The notes under the pieces were generated by a model that saw only the letters and a list, made by a program, of their open reading frames with translations, had not been told where the DNA came from and made no database searches. The position numbers were made by a program, and so were the translations under genes. Shown in pieces: positions 27,236 through 34,962 of a stretch of DNA of 34,962 nucleotides. How positions within the stretch are numbered: position 1 is the stretch's first letter; each line of letters begins with the position of its first letter. The stretch comes from Pilibacter termitis (GTDB taxonomy: Bacteria; Bacillota; Bacilli; Lactobacillales; Streptococcaceae), in contig NZ_FUXI01000024.1 in assembly GCF_900167335.1 (NCBI RefSeq), positions 1 through 34,962 on the forward strand. Reading direction: 5' to 3'.

Positions 27236-27515
27236 GTTGGGTAAAGTAGAAATTTTACGGTATAGAAAAGGCGTTAAAAGACGAATGTCTAGGGGATTTA
27301 ATGCCATTCATTTTCAACGCATAGGGAGAGCGAAAGTTACGTTCGTTGAAATTTTATCTATTGGATTCCTTGAGGTTGGAGAAATTCTCCGCCTCGGGCT
27401 TTTGCCGTTCATTTTTTCTTCTTCCTGCTTCAGTTGTGAAACGGAAGTTTATATATTTTTGTAAATCCTTCAAACAATTTCGAACCCCACTTCGAGATTG
27501 CTTGGAGGATTTTTT
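27236..27515 (+). ncRNA. Candidate structured RNA of about 280 nt
   Basis: Between its own promoter and terminator lies a series of pairings: GTAAA/TTTAC (27241-27258), GCGTT/AACGC enclosing GAATG/CATTC (27271-27320), TTTCAACG/CGTTGAAA (27312-27351), and a strong GGAGAA/TTCTCC hairpin extended by GAGG/CCTC (about 27368-27399). The second and third share AACG at 27316-27319 and are mutually exclusive, as in a switch. Open frames across this stretch have no RBS and odd composition. I do not recognise 6S RNA, tmRNA, RNase P RNA, SRP RNA or a known riboswitch. It could also be a long 3' UTR or a decayed gene. Confidence 0.45.
27466..27515 (+). terminator. Rho-independent terminator of the candidate RNA
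   Basis: 17-bp stem (27466-27482 with 27493-27509; two G-U pairs and one mismatch), 10-base loop, then six T. Confidence 0.75.
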
Positions 27516-27574
27516 GCTTAGGCTTCTAAAAATTAGAAAGAGCGTTCAAAATAAAATTCCCAAAGGATAATTTT

Positions 27575-27602
27575 TTTACAAAAAAGTGTACTGTGTTATA
27601 CT
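27575..27602 (+). promoter_or_regulatory. cdaA operon promoter
   Basis: TTTACA (27575-27580), 16-base spacer, TATACT (27597-27602), 36 bases before the cdaA start codon. Confidence 0.65.
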
Positions 27603-27638
27603 AGATTTAGAAAAAATACGCAGAGAGGACAAAAAACT

Positions 27639-28517
27639 ATGGATTTTTCACAAATATTTACATCAGAATTTTGGCGGAATATTTTCTCTGACAATATCTT
27701 TTCTCTGCATTTCTTTGTAAATATATTGGATGTCTTGGTCGTTTGGTTTTTAATATATAAATTGGTGCAAATGCTACAAGGAACAAAGGCGATTCAGCTG
27801 ATAAAAGGGGTTGTGCTGTTCTTTGTTATTCGTGTGTTATCTGAAATGATTGGTCTAACCACGATTACGTGGGTGATGAATCAAGTCATTACTTATGGAG
27901 TGATTGCAGGGATTGTTATTTTTCAGCCAGAAGTACGCAAAGCATTGGAGCAATTAGGTCAAAGTGCCAATTTGAAAATGAAAAAAGATCACGCTACTGA
28001 GCATTTGATTGATAGTTACAAAAAGGCAGTTGAGTACATGAGTAAGCGAAAAATCGGAGCCTTGATTACGATTGAGCGAGAACGTGATTTGAGCGAGTAC
28101 ATCAGTACAGGGATTCCATTAGATGCCGATATTTCTGGAGAATTGTTGATTAATATTTTCATCCCGAACACGCCACTTCATGACGGTGCAGTAATTGTGC
28201 GAGAGGGAAAAGTGGTGGTTTCATGTGCCTATCTTCCTTTAACGGAAAATATAAATATTCCAAAGGAATATGGCACAAGGCATAGAGCAGCGATTGGGAT
28301 AAGCGAAGTAAGTGATGCACTTACGATTGTCGTTTCAGAGGAAACGGGAGGCATTTCCATTACAAAAAGCAATCAATTTCTACCACATTTGGATATGGAA
28401 ACTTTTGAAAATATTTTGCGAAGTGAATTGATGCCAAAAGAAGTGGAAGAAAAACTAAGTCTTTTCCAACAGCTCGAACGCAATATTTTGAAAAAGAAAA
28501 GAGGTGGAAAAGCATGA
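27639..28517 (+). CDS. cdaA: Diadenylate cyclase CdaA
   Basis: 292 residues. Makes cyclic di-AMP from two ATP. Three N-terminal membrane helices (about 23-95) anchor a cytoplasmic DisA_N cyclase domain with the two catalytic motifs: DGA at 182-184 (PLHDGAVIV) and RHRAA at 214-218. c-di-AMP controls potassium and osmolyte balance and is essential in many Firmicutes. AGAGAGG precedes the ATG by about 10 bases. The stop overlaps the cdaR start (ATGA). The conserved cdaA-cdaR-glmM order links second-messenger synthesis to cell-wall precursor supply. Confidence 0.97.
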   Translation: MDFSQIFTSEFWRNIFSDNIFSLHFFVNILDVLVVWFLIYKLVQMLQGTKAIQLIKGVVLFFVIRVLSEMIGLTTITWVMNQVITYGVIAGIVIFQPEVRKALEQLGQSANLKMKKDHATEHLIDSYKKAVEYMSKRKIGALITIERERDLSEYISTGIPLDADISGELLINIFIPNTPLHDGAVIVREGKVVVSCAYLPLTENINIPKEYGTRHRAAIGISEVSDALTIVVSEETGGISITKSNQFLPHLDMETFENILRSELMPKEVEEKLSLFQQLERNILKKKRGGKA

Positions 28518-29569
28518 AAGATTTCATGAACTCAAAGCCTTTTTATCTAGTGCTTAGTTTATTGCTTGCGATTTTGCTGTTTTTCAATGCAAATTCCATG
28601 CTCAAACGAAATTCCGCACCCAATGAGGTGCAAGGTGAAATGTTTAACGCAGATATTCACAGCGTACCAATTCAGCTGAAATATGATACATCTAAATATT
28701 ATGTTTCTGGCTATAATGAAGAGGCAAGTGTTTATTTGAGCAGTTACAACCGAGTTCGATTGGACGCTGAGCGAAATGAGGCGACGAGAACTTTTACGTT
28801 AGAGGCGGATTTGTCGAAGAAAAACGTTGGCACATACGACATACCTGTACGCATTGTCGGTTTATCAAATGCTGTGACAGCAGACGTAGAGCCTAAGACG
28901 ATTTCTGTTACGATAGAGAAAAAGGAAACGAAGATGTTCCCAGTCAAAGTCAATGTTCCAGAAAGTCAAATCAAAGAAGGTTATACGATGACGGATACCG
29001 AGTCCTCTCCACAAAAAGTAGAGATTACGACAGGTAGCGAGTCGATGAAACTCATTGACCACATTGAAGCAGTTTTGCCGAAAGATTTGAGTCTTGACCA
29101 TGATTATACTGGTGAAGTGGGAGTTCGAGCGGTGGACAAAAACGGTCAGGAAATCAACATTGTTGCACGACCGCAAGTAGTCAATGCCACCATTCACGTG
29201 CTTGCACCAAGTAAAACGGTAGACATTTTGCCAACACAAGCAGGCGTTTTACCAAAAGACGTTTTGCAGTATAATTTCACGTTGTCAACGCATACGGTTG
29301 AAATTTCTGGTTCGCCAGAGGAATTGGCGAAAATTGATGTCATTCACTTGCCAATAAAAATTGACGGCATTACCGAAACAACGAAAAAATTGATTCCAAT
29401 CAATCAAGATTTGTATTCAGTAACACCAAGTTCTATTGAAGTGACGATAGAGCCTGTTAAAAAGCCACCTGACAATACAACGAACTCGTCAGCTGGCAAT
29501 TCAAGTAGTCAAAAATCAACTCAAGGAAGTAGTCAGTCAAGTACTACAACGACGACTTCAAAGGAATAG
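28514..29569 (+). CDS. cdaR: CdaA regulator CdaR (YbbR-domain protein)
   Basis: 351 residues. One N-terminal membrane anchor (about 9-26), then extracytoplasmic YbbR repeats; I see about three (roughly 45-135, 140-225, 235-320), each with the 'vPV.v......ytv..v...P..V.v.G' pattern. The last 30 residues are a low-complexity Ser/Thr/Asn linker. In Bacillus and Listeria CdaR binds CdaA and modulates cyclase activity. It is coupled to cdaA by a 4-base overlap, and glmM starts 53 bases after its stop. Confidence 0.92.
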   Translation: MKDFMNSKPFYLVLSLLLAILLFFNANSMLKRNSAPNEVQGEMFNADIHSVPIQLKYDTSKYYVSGYNEEASVYLSSYNRVRLDAERNEATRTFTLEADLSKKNVGTYDIPVRIVGLSNAVTADVEPKTISVTIEKKETKMFPVKVNVPESQIKEGYTMTDTESSPQKVEITTGSESMKLIDHIEAVLPKDLSLDHDYTGEVGVRAVDKNGQEINIVARPQVVNATIHVLAPSKTVDILPTQAGVLPKDVLQYNFTLSTHTVEISGSPEELAKIDVIHLPIKIDGITETTKKLIPINQDLYSVTPSSIEVTIEPVKKPPDNTTNSSAGNSSSQKSTQGSSQSSTTTTTSKE

Positions 29570-29622
29570 GGAAATGAAGTGATGTAATTTGCATTTCATT
29601 GCTAGAAAAAGGAGCATTAAAA

Positions 29623-30984
29623 ATGGGTAAATATTTTGGAACAGATGGCGTTCGTGGTGTCGCAAACGTCGAATTAACACCAGAGTTAGCATTCAAACTA
29701 GGTCGTTTCGGTGGCTACGTGTTAAGCCAACACGAAGAAGAAGGCGTGACGCCTCGAGTATTAGTAGGGCGTGACACACGCATGAGCGGTCAACTTTTAG
29801 AGCAAGCATTAATTGCTGGACTTTTGAGTGTCGGAATCGAAGTATTTCAACTAGGGGTTATTTCAACACCCGGTGTCGCTTATCTTACTCGTACACAAAA
29901 AGCAAGTGCAGGGGTTATGATTTCTGCAAGTCATAATCCAGCTGCTGATAATGGCATCAAATTTTTCGGAGCAGATGGGTTCAAATTGGTTGACGATCAA
30001 GAACTTGAAATTGAAGCTTTGCTTGATGCAAAGGAAGATACACTTCCACGTCCGTCAGCAGAGGGCTTAGGAACAGTTGAACAATTCCCAGAGGGCTTGC
30101 AAAAATATGCACAATTTCTTGTCAATACCATTCCAAGTAAACTTGACGGTTTGACTGTGGCAGTTGATGCGGCAAACGGTGCGACAAGTACGTCTGTCAA
30201 TCAAGTATTTGCTGATTTAGGAACAGATTTTTACACAATGGGAACAAAACCGAATGGTTTGAATATCAATGACGGTGTAGGTTCTACACATCCAGAGGCA
30301 CTTGCCCAATTTGTATTAGAGAAGAAAGCAGATGTAGGGCTTGCCTTTGACGGAGACGGAGACCGTATTATTGCAGTTGATGAACTTGGGAATATTGTTG
30401 ACGGGGATAAAATCATGTTTATCTGTGCAAAATTCCTAAAAGAAAAAGGACGTCTTGCACAAGATACGATTGTTACAACGGTGATGAGTAATCTTGGGTT
30501 TCATAAAGCAGTTGAATCTGTTGGTATGAAAGATGTCATTACAGCTGTTGGTGACCGCTATGTTGTCGAAGAAATGCGTAAGAGCCATTATAATTTTGGT
30601 GGAGAACAAAGTGGACACATGATCTTCCTTGACCACAATACAACAGGAGACGGAATGTTAAGTGGGATTCAACTTCTCCATGTTGTCAAAGAAACTGGAA
30701 AAACACTTTCACAACTTGCAAGCGAAGTAGTCACTTATCCACAAAAACTCGTCAATATTAAAGTGGAAAATGCAAGTAAAAATAACGCAATGGACGTGCC
30801 AAAAATTAAAGAAATTATTGAACAAGTCGAAAGTGAAATGAACGGCAATGGACGCATACTTGTTCGCCCTTCTGGAACAGAGCCACTCTTGCGTGTAATG
30901 GCAGAGGCACCAACACAGGAATTGGTTGACAGATATGTAGATACAATCGCTGATGTTGTGCGTGCGGAAATTGGGATTGCATAG
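29623..30984 (+). CDS. glmM: Phosphoglucosamine mutase GlmM
   Basis: 453 residues. Converts glucosamine-6-phosphate to glucosamine-1-phosphate for UDP-GlcNAc and peptidoglycan. Family landmarks: FGTDGVRG at the start, the phosphoserine loop [14 protein letters not shown] (Ser103 phosphorylated), the magnesium loop DGDGDR at 243-248, GGEQSGH in the sugar-binding loop and [11 protein letters not shown] in the C-terminal phosphate-binding loop. The true start is the ATG at 29623, eight bases after AAAAAGGAG; a TTG eight codons upstream has no RBS. GlmM binds CdaA in characterised species and lowers c-di-AMP synthesis. A terminator follows, ending the operon. Confidence 0.97.
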   Translation: MGKYFGTDGVRGVANVELTPELAFKLGRFGGYVLSQHEEEGVTPRVLVGRDTRMSGQLLEQALIAGLLSVGIEVFQLGVISTPGVAYLTRTQKASAGVMISASHNPAADNGIKFFGADGFKLVDDQELEIEALLDAKEDTLPRPSAEGLGTVEQFPEGLQKYAQFLVNTIPSKLDGLTVAVDAANGATSTSVNQVFADLGTDFYTMGTKPNGLNINDGVGSTHPEALAQFVLEKKADVGLAFDGDGDRIIAVDELGNIVDGDKIMFICAKFLKEKGRLAQDTIVTTVMSNLGFHKAVESVGMKDVITAVGDRYVVEEMRKSHYNFGGEQSGHMIFLDHNTTGDGMLSGIQLLHVVKETGKTLSQLASEVVTYPQKLVNIKVENASKNNAMDVPKIKEIIEQVESEMNGNGRILVRPSGTEPLLRVMAEAPTQELVDRYVDTIADVVRAEIGIA

Positions 30985-31035
30985 TAACGAAAGAGTGGAT
31001 AAACTAGGATAAAGTGCAAAAAAGTAGATAAAAAA

Positions 31036-31077
31036 ACTTCGAGCGGACATTCGTTCGCTCGTGAGTTTGTTTGTTTC
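31036..31077 (+). terminator. Rho-independent terminator after glmM
   Basis: 13-bp stem with one bulged T (CGAGCG / CGCTCG core), 4-base loop, then TTTGTTTGTTT. Confidence 0.7.
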
Positions 31078-31107
31078 CGAAAGTGATGAGAAGAGAGGTG
31101 AAGATGA

Positions 31108-32037
31108 ATGGAGATAAAGGAGTTTCAAGAGGGACAAAGTGTTGATTTTCATGCGTTGATAAAGTCCATTTCTTTGAGAGAAACCAAGACAGGAAAAGAG
31201 TACGGGGCTGTTGAGTTGACCGATAGGAGTGGTGCGATTTCTGGGAATTTGTGGGACATTACGGATAAGCAAAAAAGTGAGTTAACTTCAGGAGTTGTCG
31301 TGCATATTACGGGTGTAATTAGCAGTTATCAAGGTAAATTGCAAATCGGTTTTCAATCAATTCAGCCAACGAGTGAAAAAGCACAGGAGTATGTTGAGGC
31401 GGCTCCTGCTGATTTGGAGAAGGTGATGAACTACTTGACGGAGTTCATTTCTTCGATAGAAAACAAACATTGGCGAGTGATTGCAGAGAAAATTTTTGAA
31501 AAACATGAGGAGAAATTCCGCGCCTATCCAGCAGCCGTCAAGGTACATCACGCATATGCAGGCGGTCTTGCTTACCACACGAGTACAATGCTTATAAAAG
31601 CACAAGCAATCTCGAAATTTTATCCGTGGTTGAACAAGGAGTTGTTGTGCGTAGGTGTTTTGCTACATGACATAGGAAAAGTGCTTGAAATGCCGGGACT
31701 TTTTGGTGAAAATTATACGACTGAAGGCGAATTACTTGGACATTTGGAGTTGTTGCTTGAGGAGATTGTCGAAATTTGCGTAAGAGAGGACATCAATCAT
31801 CATGAAGAGGATGTTTTATTGCTCAAGCACATGGTTGCCTCTCATCATGGAAAACTAGAATGGGGAACCATTAGTACACCACGTATTCCAGAGGCTGCAT
31901 TGCTCCACATGATTGATAAAATGGATGCAGAAATGGAACAATATAGAAAAATTTATGAAGTGTTGCCAAAAGGCGAATGGACAACAAGTAAAGAATTTTT
32001 CTTGGGCAATACACGTGTGTACCGTGGAAATATTTAG
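31108..32037 (+). CDS. yhaM: 3'-5' exoribonuclease YhaM
   Basis: 309 residues. An N-terminal OB-fold nucleic-acid binding domain (about 10-95) and a C-terminal HD domain with HDIGK at 187-191 and an upstream His in KVHHAYAGGLAYHT, the layout of YhaM/CbfA. YhaM trims short RNA 3' tails in Bacillus and streptococci. Two ATGs lie four bases apart (31104 and 31108); only 31108 opens this frame, 8 bases after AGAGAGGTG. It is followed by a hairpin terminator, so it is probably monocistronic. Confidence 0.93.
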   Translation: MEIKEFQEGQSVDFHALIKSISLRETKTGKEYGAVELTDRSGAISGNLWDITDKQKSELTSGVVVHITGVISSYQGKLQIGFQSIQPTSEKAQEYVEAAPADLEKVMNYLTEFISSIENKHWRVIAEKIFEKHEEKFRAYPAAVKVHHAYAGGLAYHTSTMLIKAQAISKFYPWLNKELLCVGVLLHDIGKVLEMPGLFGENYTTEGELLGHLELLLEEIVEICVREDINHHEEDVLLLKHMVASHHGKLEWGTISTPRIPEAALLHMIDKMDAEMEQYRKIYEVLPKGEWTTSKEFFLGNTRVYRGNI

Positions 32038-32056
32038 GGATTTTTAGAAGAAAAAG

Positions 32057-32086
32057 CGTGGCACGATTGGCATTGTGGCACGTTTT
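32057..32086 (+). terminator. Rho-independent terminator after yhaM
   Basis: CGTGGCAC / GTGGCACG stem (one mismatch), 10-base loop, followed by TTTTGTGTT. Confidence 0.6.
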
Positions 32087-32105
32087 GTGTTGGTAAAGGA
32101 AATAC

Positions 32106-32135
32106 TTGGTTATTTTAAATGAGACTGTGTATAAT
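32106..32135 (+). promoter_or_regulatory. Promoter of the small-protein / rlmD operon
   Basis: TTGGTT (32106-32111), 18-base spacer ending TGTG, TATAAT (32130-32135). The 124-base leader that follows contains small hairpins (ACAAAC/GTTTGT and ACGGT/ACCGT). Confidence 0.6.
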
Positions 32136-32259
32136 ATAGATAATAAGGAATATAAAAGACAAACTATGTACGTTTGTTATAGATTACGCACGGTTGACCG
32201 TATAAAATCTCTTGAAAGCGGAGTAGTTGAATAAAGAACTAAGAAAGGTGATTTTACAA

Positions 32260-32514
32260 ATGGCATATAATGAATCAAGGAAATTATCAACAATGAAATA
32301 CAGAAAAAAAATGAGGGTTGAGAAACCTTTTGAGTCAAGGAAACTTGATAATAAGAGCAAGGCACGCACATTTATCCGTAAGTACGCAGACGTATCAGAC
32401 TTGCAAGAATTGATTTCATTTGCGAGTTCACGTATAGATGAATTGCAAAAAGAAGAATTAGAGAACAAGAAAGCAGGTGCGGAGAATGGTGAAATTACCT
32501 GTCCAGAAAAATGA
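32260..32514 (+). CDS. Small basic hypothetical protein upstream of the rRNA methyltransferase
   Basis: 84 residues. The first half is very basic (RKLSTMKYRKKMRVEKPF); the second is helical and amphipathic (SDLQELISFASSRIDELQKE), and the end is acidic-polar. No family that I recognise. AAGAAAGGTGA lies about 9 bases before ATG 32260, better than the TTG at 32227. Its last 29 bases overlap the start of the methyltransferase gene, implying coupled translation and perhaps a shared role in ribosome or RNA metabolism; that is inference from position and charge. Confidence 0.65.
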   Translation: MAYNESRKLSTMKYRKKMRVEKPFESRKLDNKSKARTFIRKYADVSDLQELISFASSRIDELQKEELENKKAGAENGEITCPEK

Positions 32515-33859
32515 GCAGCTTACGGTGGACATCATTGACTTGACACATGAAGGGCTAGGAGTCGCTAAAATAGAGGGGTATCCGTTATTTATTGAAAATG
32601 CTTTGCCGAATGAACGAGTAAATGTCCATGTTTTGCAGACAAAGAAAAAGTTTGGCTATGCAAGAGTGTTGGAATGGCTAGAAAAATCTCCCTATCGTGT
32701 AGAAAACGCTGATAATGCACTTATTCGCACGGGAATTGCTCCGCTTATGCACTTAGAATACAGCGAACAGCTGAAATTTAAACGTGAGCAAGTGGTAAAT
32801 GTTATGGAAAAAATAGCTAAAATGCCTGATGTACCAATTCTTGAGACGATTGGCATGGAAAGAGCGACACATTATCGCAATAAAGCACAAATTCCTGTTC
32901 GTTTGTTAAATGGTGAACTTGAAACAGGTTTTTATCGAAAAAATTCTCATCAACTTGTACCGATTGAGGATTTCTTTATTCAAGATGAAAAAATTGATGA
33001 AATCGTAGTGAAAGTTCGTGACATTTTGCGAAAATTCAAGGTGAAACCGTACAATGAAGAAAACAATACAGGTGAAGTTCGCCATATAATTGTTCGCAAA
33101 GGTCATTATTCAAAGGAAATTATGATTATTTTGGTCACGAGAAAGGCGAAATTGATGACAATGCCTTACATTGTCAAGGAAATTATTCGTGAAATTCCAG
33201 ATGTAACGAGCATTCTTCAAAACATTCAACCTGAAAAAACGAACGTTATTTTAGGGAGAGAAAATCGCCTTTTGCATGGAAGTGAAAAGATTGTGGATGT
33301 TCTTCTTGGCAACAAATTTGAAATTTCCTCTCAGTCTTTTTATCAAGTGAATACTGAAATGGCAGAAGTTCTTTACCAAAAAGCGATAGAATTTGCCAAT
33401 TTAAAAGAGGAGGATGTGGCAATTGATGCGTATTGCGGCATTGGCACGATTGGGCAAAGTTTTGCAAAAAAAGTCAAAGAAGTCTACGGTGTGGAAATTG
33501 TTCCAGAGGCGGTGGAAGATGCCAAGAAAAACGCTGTGAGAAACGGTTTAACCAATTGTCATTATGAAACTGGGAAAGCAGAAGTAGTAATGCAAAAATG
33601 GCTAGAAAACGGCATCCGCCCGAATGTAATTTTTGTTGACCCTGCGAGAAAAGGATTGGAGGAGAGTTTTATCACTGCAAGTGCTAAAACCAATCCAGAG
33701 AAAATTGTATATATATCTTGCAACCCCAGCAGTTTTGCTCGTGACGTGAAGAAGTATGCAGAATTAGGGTATTTTTTGGAAAAAGTATTGCCGGTGGATT
33801 TGTTTCCGCAGACGTATCATGTTGAGTTGGTGGGGTTGATGTCTCGCAAGAAAGGATGA
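32486..33859 (+). CDS. rlmD: 23S rRNA (uracil-C5)-methyltransferase, RlmD/RlmCD family
   Basis: 457 residues, TrmA-type m5U methyltransferase. An N-terminal TRAM domain (about 8-65, EGLGVAKIEGYPLFIENALP) binds RNA. The SAM-binding Rossmann domain shows DAYCGIGTIGQSFA; the catalytic region has DPARKG at 385-390 and the nucleophilic cysteine Cys412 in SCNPSSFARD. In Bacilli the enzyme often modifies both U747 and U1939 (RlmCD). The four-cysteine iron-sulfur motif of E. coli RlmD is not evident. The ATG at 32486 (MVKLPVQ) follows AGG by 8 bases; three codons upstream no better start exists. A DinB-like gene follows directly. Confidence 0.88.
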   Translation: MVKLPVQKNEQLTVDIIDLTHEGLGVAKIEGYPLFIENALPNERVNVHVLQTKKKFGYARVLEWLEKSPYRVENADNALIRTGIAPLMHLEYSEQLKFKREQVVNVMEKIAKMPDVPILETIGMERATHYRNKAQIPVRLLNGELETGFYRKNSHQLVPIEDFFIQDEKIDEIVVKVRDILRKFKVKPYNEENNTGEVRHIIVRKGHYSKEIMIILVTRKAKLMTMPYIVKEIIREIPDVTSILQNIQPEKTNVILGRENRLLHGSEKIVDVLLGNKFEISSQSFYQVNTEMAEVLYQKAIEFANLKEEDVAIDAYCGIGTIGQSFAKKVKEVYGVEIVPEAVEDAKKNAVRNGLTNCHYETGKAEVVMQKWLENGIRPNVIFVDPARKGLEESFITASAKTNPEKIVYISCNPSSFARDVKKYAELGYFLEKVLPVDLFPQTYHVELVGLMSRKKG

Positions 33860-33864
33860 TTACA

Positions 33865-34350
33865 ATGGGAAATACTGAGCTATTATCTGCTTTAATCCGT
33901 GAACAATTTGCTTATGAACAATTCAAAAAATTATATCAAATAAAGGGTGTTGATTATAGCAAAGTAATTCAGACAAATTCAAAAGATTACTTGGTAAGAG
34001 AATGGACTGCCAAAGATTATTTAAGTGATATTGTTTATTGGCATGAAAGTTTTGCCAGAAATATTTCCGATATTTCTTTAAATAGACAGCCAAATGTGAT
34101 TAGATTATCGCTAAGAGAAGCAACTAAACAAGGAGTTGATTCTAATAAGGACAGTTCAGTATCACAATTATTAAGACGATTGTCTAAAGCACAAAAAGAT
34201 ATTGAAAGTCATGTTTTTAATGATAAAATTGATGTGATTCCTTACCGAAAAGGGAGTCGAGAATATAATAGAGTTGAATATTTAGATATTCGTACAAGTG
34301 AATTTAATTGGCATTTTTGGGCGGTGTTACAGTCAATGATCAAGATATAG
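33865..34350 (+). CDS. DinB/ClbS-like four-helix-bundle protein
   Basis: 161 residues, mostly helical. The segment VREWTAKDYLSDIVYWHESFARNI resembles the 'W.vkDvl.Hl..W......' helix of the ClbS/DfsB (DUF1706) branch of the DinB superfamily, and WHFWAVLQSM at the end fits a last helix. ClbS protects E. coli from colibactin, but most family members are uncharacterised. The gene follows the methyltransferase by an overlap: an ATG at 33856 sits directly on the stop, yet the ATG at 33865 has better spacing (9 bases) from AAAGG. The family call is moderate. Confidence 0.5.
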   Translation: MGNTELLSALIREQFAYEQFKKLYQIKGVDYSKVIQTNSKDYLVREWTAKDYLSDIVYWHESFARNISDISLNRQPNVIRLSLREATKQGVDSNKDSSVSQLLRRLSKAQKDIESHVFNDKIDVIPYRKGSREYNRVEYLDIRTSEFNWHFWAVLQSMIKI

Positions 34351-34417
34351 TTTAGATAAGATGACAAGGATTGATGTCTAAGTAGAAAAGCCTTATATTA
34401 AGGGGATTGAAGAATTG

Positions 34418-34453
34418 AGAGAATTTGGATTTTGGTTCAGGTTCTCTTTTTTT
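34418..34453 (+). terminator. Rho-independent terminator
   Basis: AGAGAA / TTCTCT stem with an 18-base loop, running into seven further T. Confidence 0.6.
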
Positions 34454-34544
34454 AGTTTGTGGGAATATATCGAGGTTTGATTTTTCGGGAGGGTTGACAC
34501 TACAAGATTGCTTTTGAGGTAGGGTGTTGCTACAAAAAAAGATA

Positions 34545-34657
34545 ACACAAACGTCTCAGAACCAGCACCTGTTATGGGAGAATCGCCGTATACCGAACGG
34601 TACGTACGGTGGTGTGAGAGGGGCGGAAAGCTAGTTGGCTTTTCTCTCTACTCGATT
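34545..34657 (+). mobile_element. Group II intron 3' end (domains V and VI), truncated
   Basis: The core of domain V is GCCGTATACC-GAAC-GGTACGTACGGT at 34585-34610, the conserved hairpin of bacterial group II introns. It is preceded by the usual AACCAGCACC and TTATGGGAG segments and followed by GGTGTGAGAGG and a domain VI hairpin ending CTACTCGAT at 34656, compatible with a 3' AY splice end. No reverse transcriptase frame lies upstream: the previous 200 bases already belong to the flank of the DinB-like gene. It is therefore a 5'-truncated remnant, such as arises by incomplete retrohoming or deletion. The 5' limit is approximate. Confidence 0.85.
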
Positions 34658-34763
34658 ACATGAACCCCTTAATTTATGGTAAAATAAAAATCAAAACCTC
34701 ATGTTTAGAAACTTGAATAGTGAAAAAAATATCTCCAAAGACCAGAGTTCAGAAAGAAAAAAT

Positions 34764-34962
34764 GTAGAAAAGACTTCGAACAGGCGAAGTTTGCGAGTGA
34801 CCTCGCTTGGCTGTAGCGAATCGGAAGTCAAGTTTCAAGATTTCACGAAGAGAAATCGTAGAAAAGACTTCGAGCAGACGAAGTTTGCGAGTGACCTCGC
34901 TTGGCTGTAGCGAATCGGAAGTCAAGTTTCAAGATTTCACGAAGAGAAATCGTAGAAAAGAC
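34764..34962 (+). repeat. 94-bp tandem repeat with internal hairpins, continuing past the window
   Basis: Copy one is 34764-34857, copy two 34858-34951, and a third begins at 34952. I see only two differences between the two full copies, in a loop. Each unit holds ACTTCG/CGAAGT, GCGAG/CTCGC and GATTTC/GAAATC hairpins. A degraded related stretch precedes copy one. As 94 is not a multiple of three, the repeat cannot code for a periodic peptide. The region 34351-34763 otherwise contains only the terminator and intron end. Confidence 0.9.

Noticed and set aside
27234-27464. 76-residue ORF in the region before cdaA (and an overlapping 74-residue frame)
   Set aside because: TTG start without RBS, unusual composition, and the stretch is better explained by stems and a terminator; decay of an old gene cannot be excluded.
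31036-31066. ACTTCGAGCGGAC hairpin resembling the start of the 94-bp repeat
   Set aside because: Similarity is limited to about ten bases and the sequence is fully explained as the glmM terminator.
34701-34910. 69-residue ORF running into the 94-bp repeats
   Set aside because: The repeat period is not a multiple of three, no RBS; open by chance.
34764-34962. CRISPR array
   Set aside because: Whole 94-bp units are repeated without unique spacers and no cas genes are present.

Overview
The window is A+T-rich DNA of a Gram-positive Firmicute, most likely a member of the Lactobacillales. Pointers are Spx, a cdaA-cdaR-glmM operon, YhaM, two Mga-like regulators, strong AGGAGG-type ribosome binding sites, and an EF-Ts of about 343 residues, the longer form typical of Streptococcaceae. 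An ispG gene (MEP isoprenoid pathway) is unexpected for most of that order, so I do not name a genus.

Layout. 1-327: right end of an ISL3-family insertion sequence, abutting rlmN (minus). 1.5-2.7 kb: a small membrane protein and a YtpR-type tRNA-binding protein (both minus). 2.8-7.1 kb (plus): a DUF1189 membrane protein, ispG and metG. 7.1-10.9 kb: a tandem duplication of a large multi-pass membrane protein of GT-C/YfhO type. The second copy carries an (AAGAC)11 tract just after its start codon and an in-frame amber codon, and the two 3' ends are almost identical. 10.96-12.2 kb: a DUF2829 (Tad2-like) protein coupled to a short-chain dehydrogenase, and a doubtful small ORF. 12.3-13.8 kb: spx and proC (minus). 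14.1-16.9 kb: coaA, a 165-bp palindromic MITE-like element, and guaA.

16.9-21.9 kb: a type III restriction-modification locus. Its promoter is followed by a leader ORF made of 19.5 AGAC units. Only one of the three possible reading phases lets this leader run to a TGA that overlaps the mod start codon (ATGA); the other two stop directly after the repeat. This suggests a phase switch acting by translational coupling rather than by a repeat inside mod. 22.1-27.0 kb: two Mga-like regulators flank a PPP-type phosphatase and a tsf gene that has its own promoter and is separated from rpsB. 27.04-27.64 kb: no long gene, but a promoter, several strong hairpins with mutually exclusive pairings and a terminator, a good candidate for a structured RNA of about 280 nt. 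27.6-31.0 kb: cdaA-cdaR-glmM (c-di-AMP synthesis, its regulator, and peptidoglycan precursor supply). 31.1-34.35 kb: yhaM, a small basic protein, an RlmD/RlmCD-type rRNA methyltransferase and a DinB/ClbS-like protein. 34.5-34.96 kb: the 3' end of a group II intron without its reverse transcriptase, then a 94-bp tandem repeat rich in hairpins that runs off the window.

The most interesting parts are the two simple-sequence contingency loci (the type III R-M leader and the duplicated membrane protein), the candidate structured RNA before cdaA, and the hairpin-rich 94-bp repeats beside the intron remnant.
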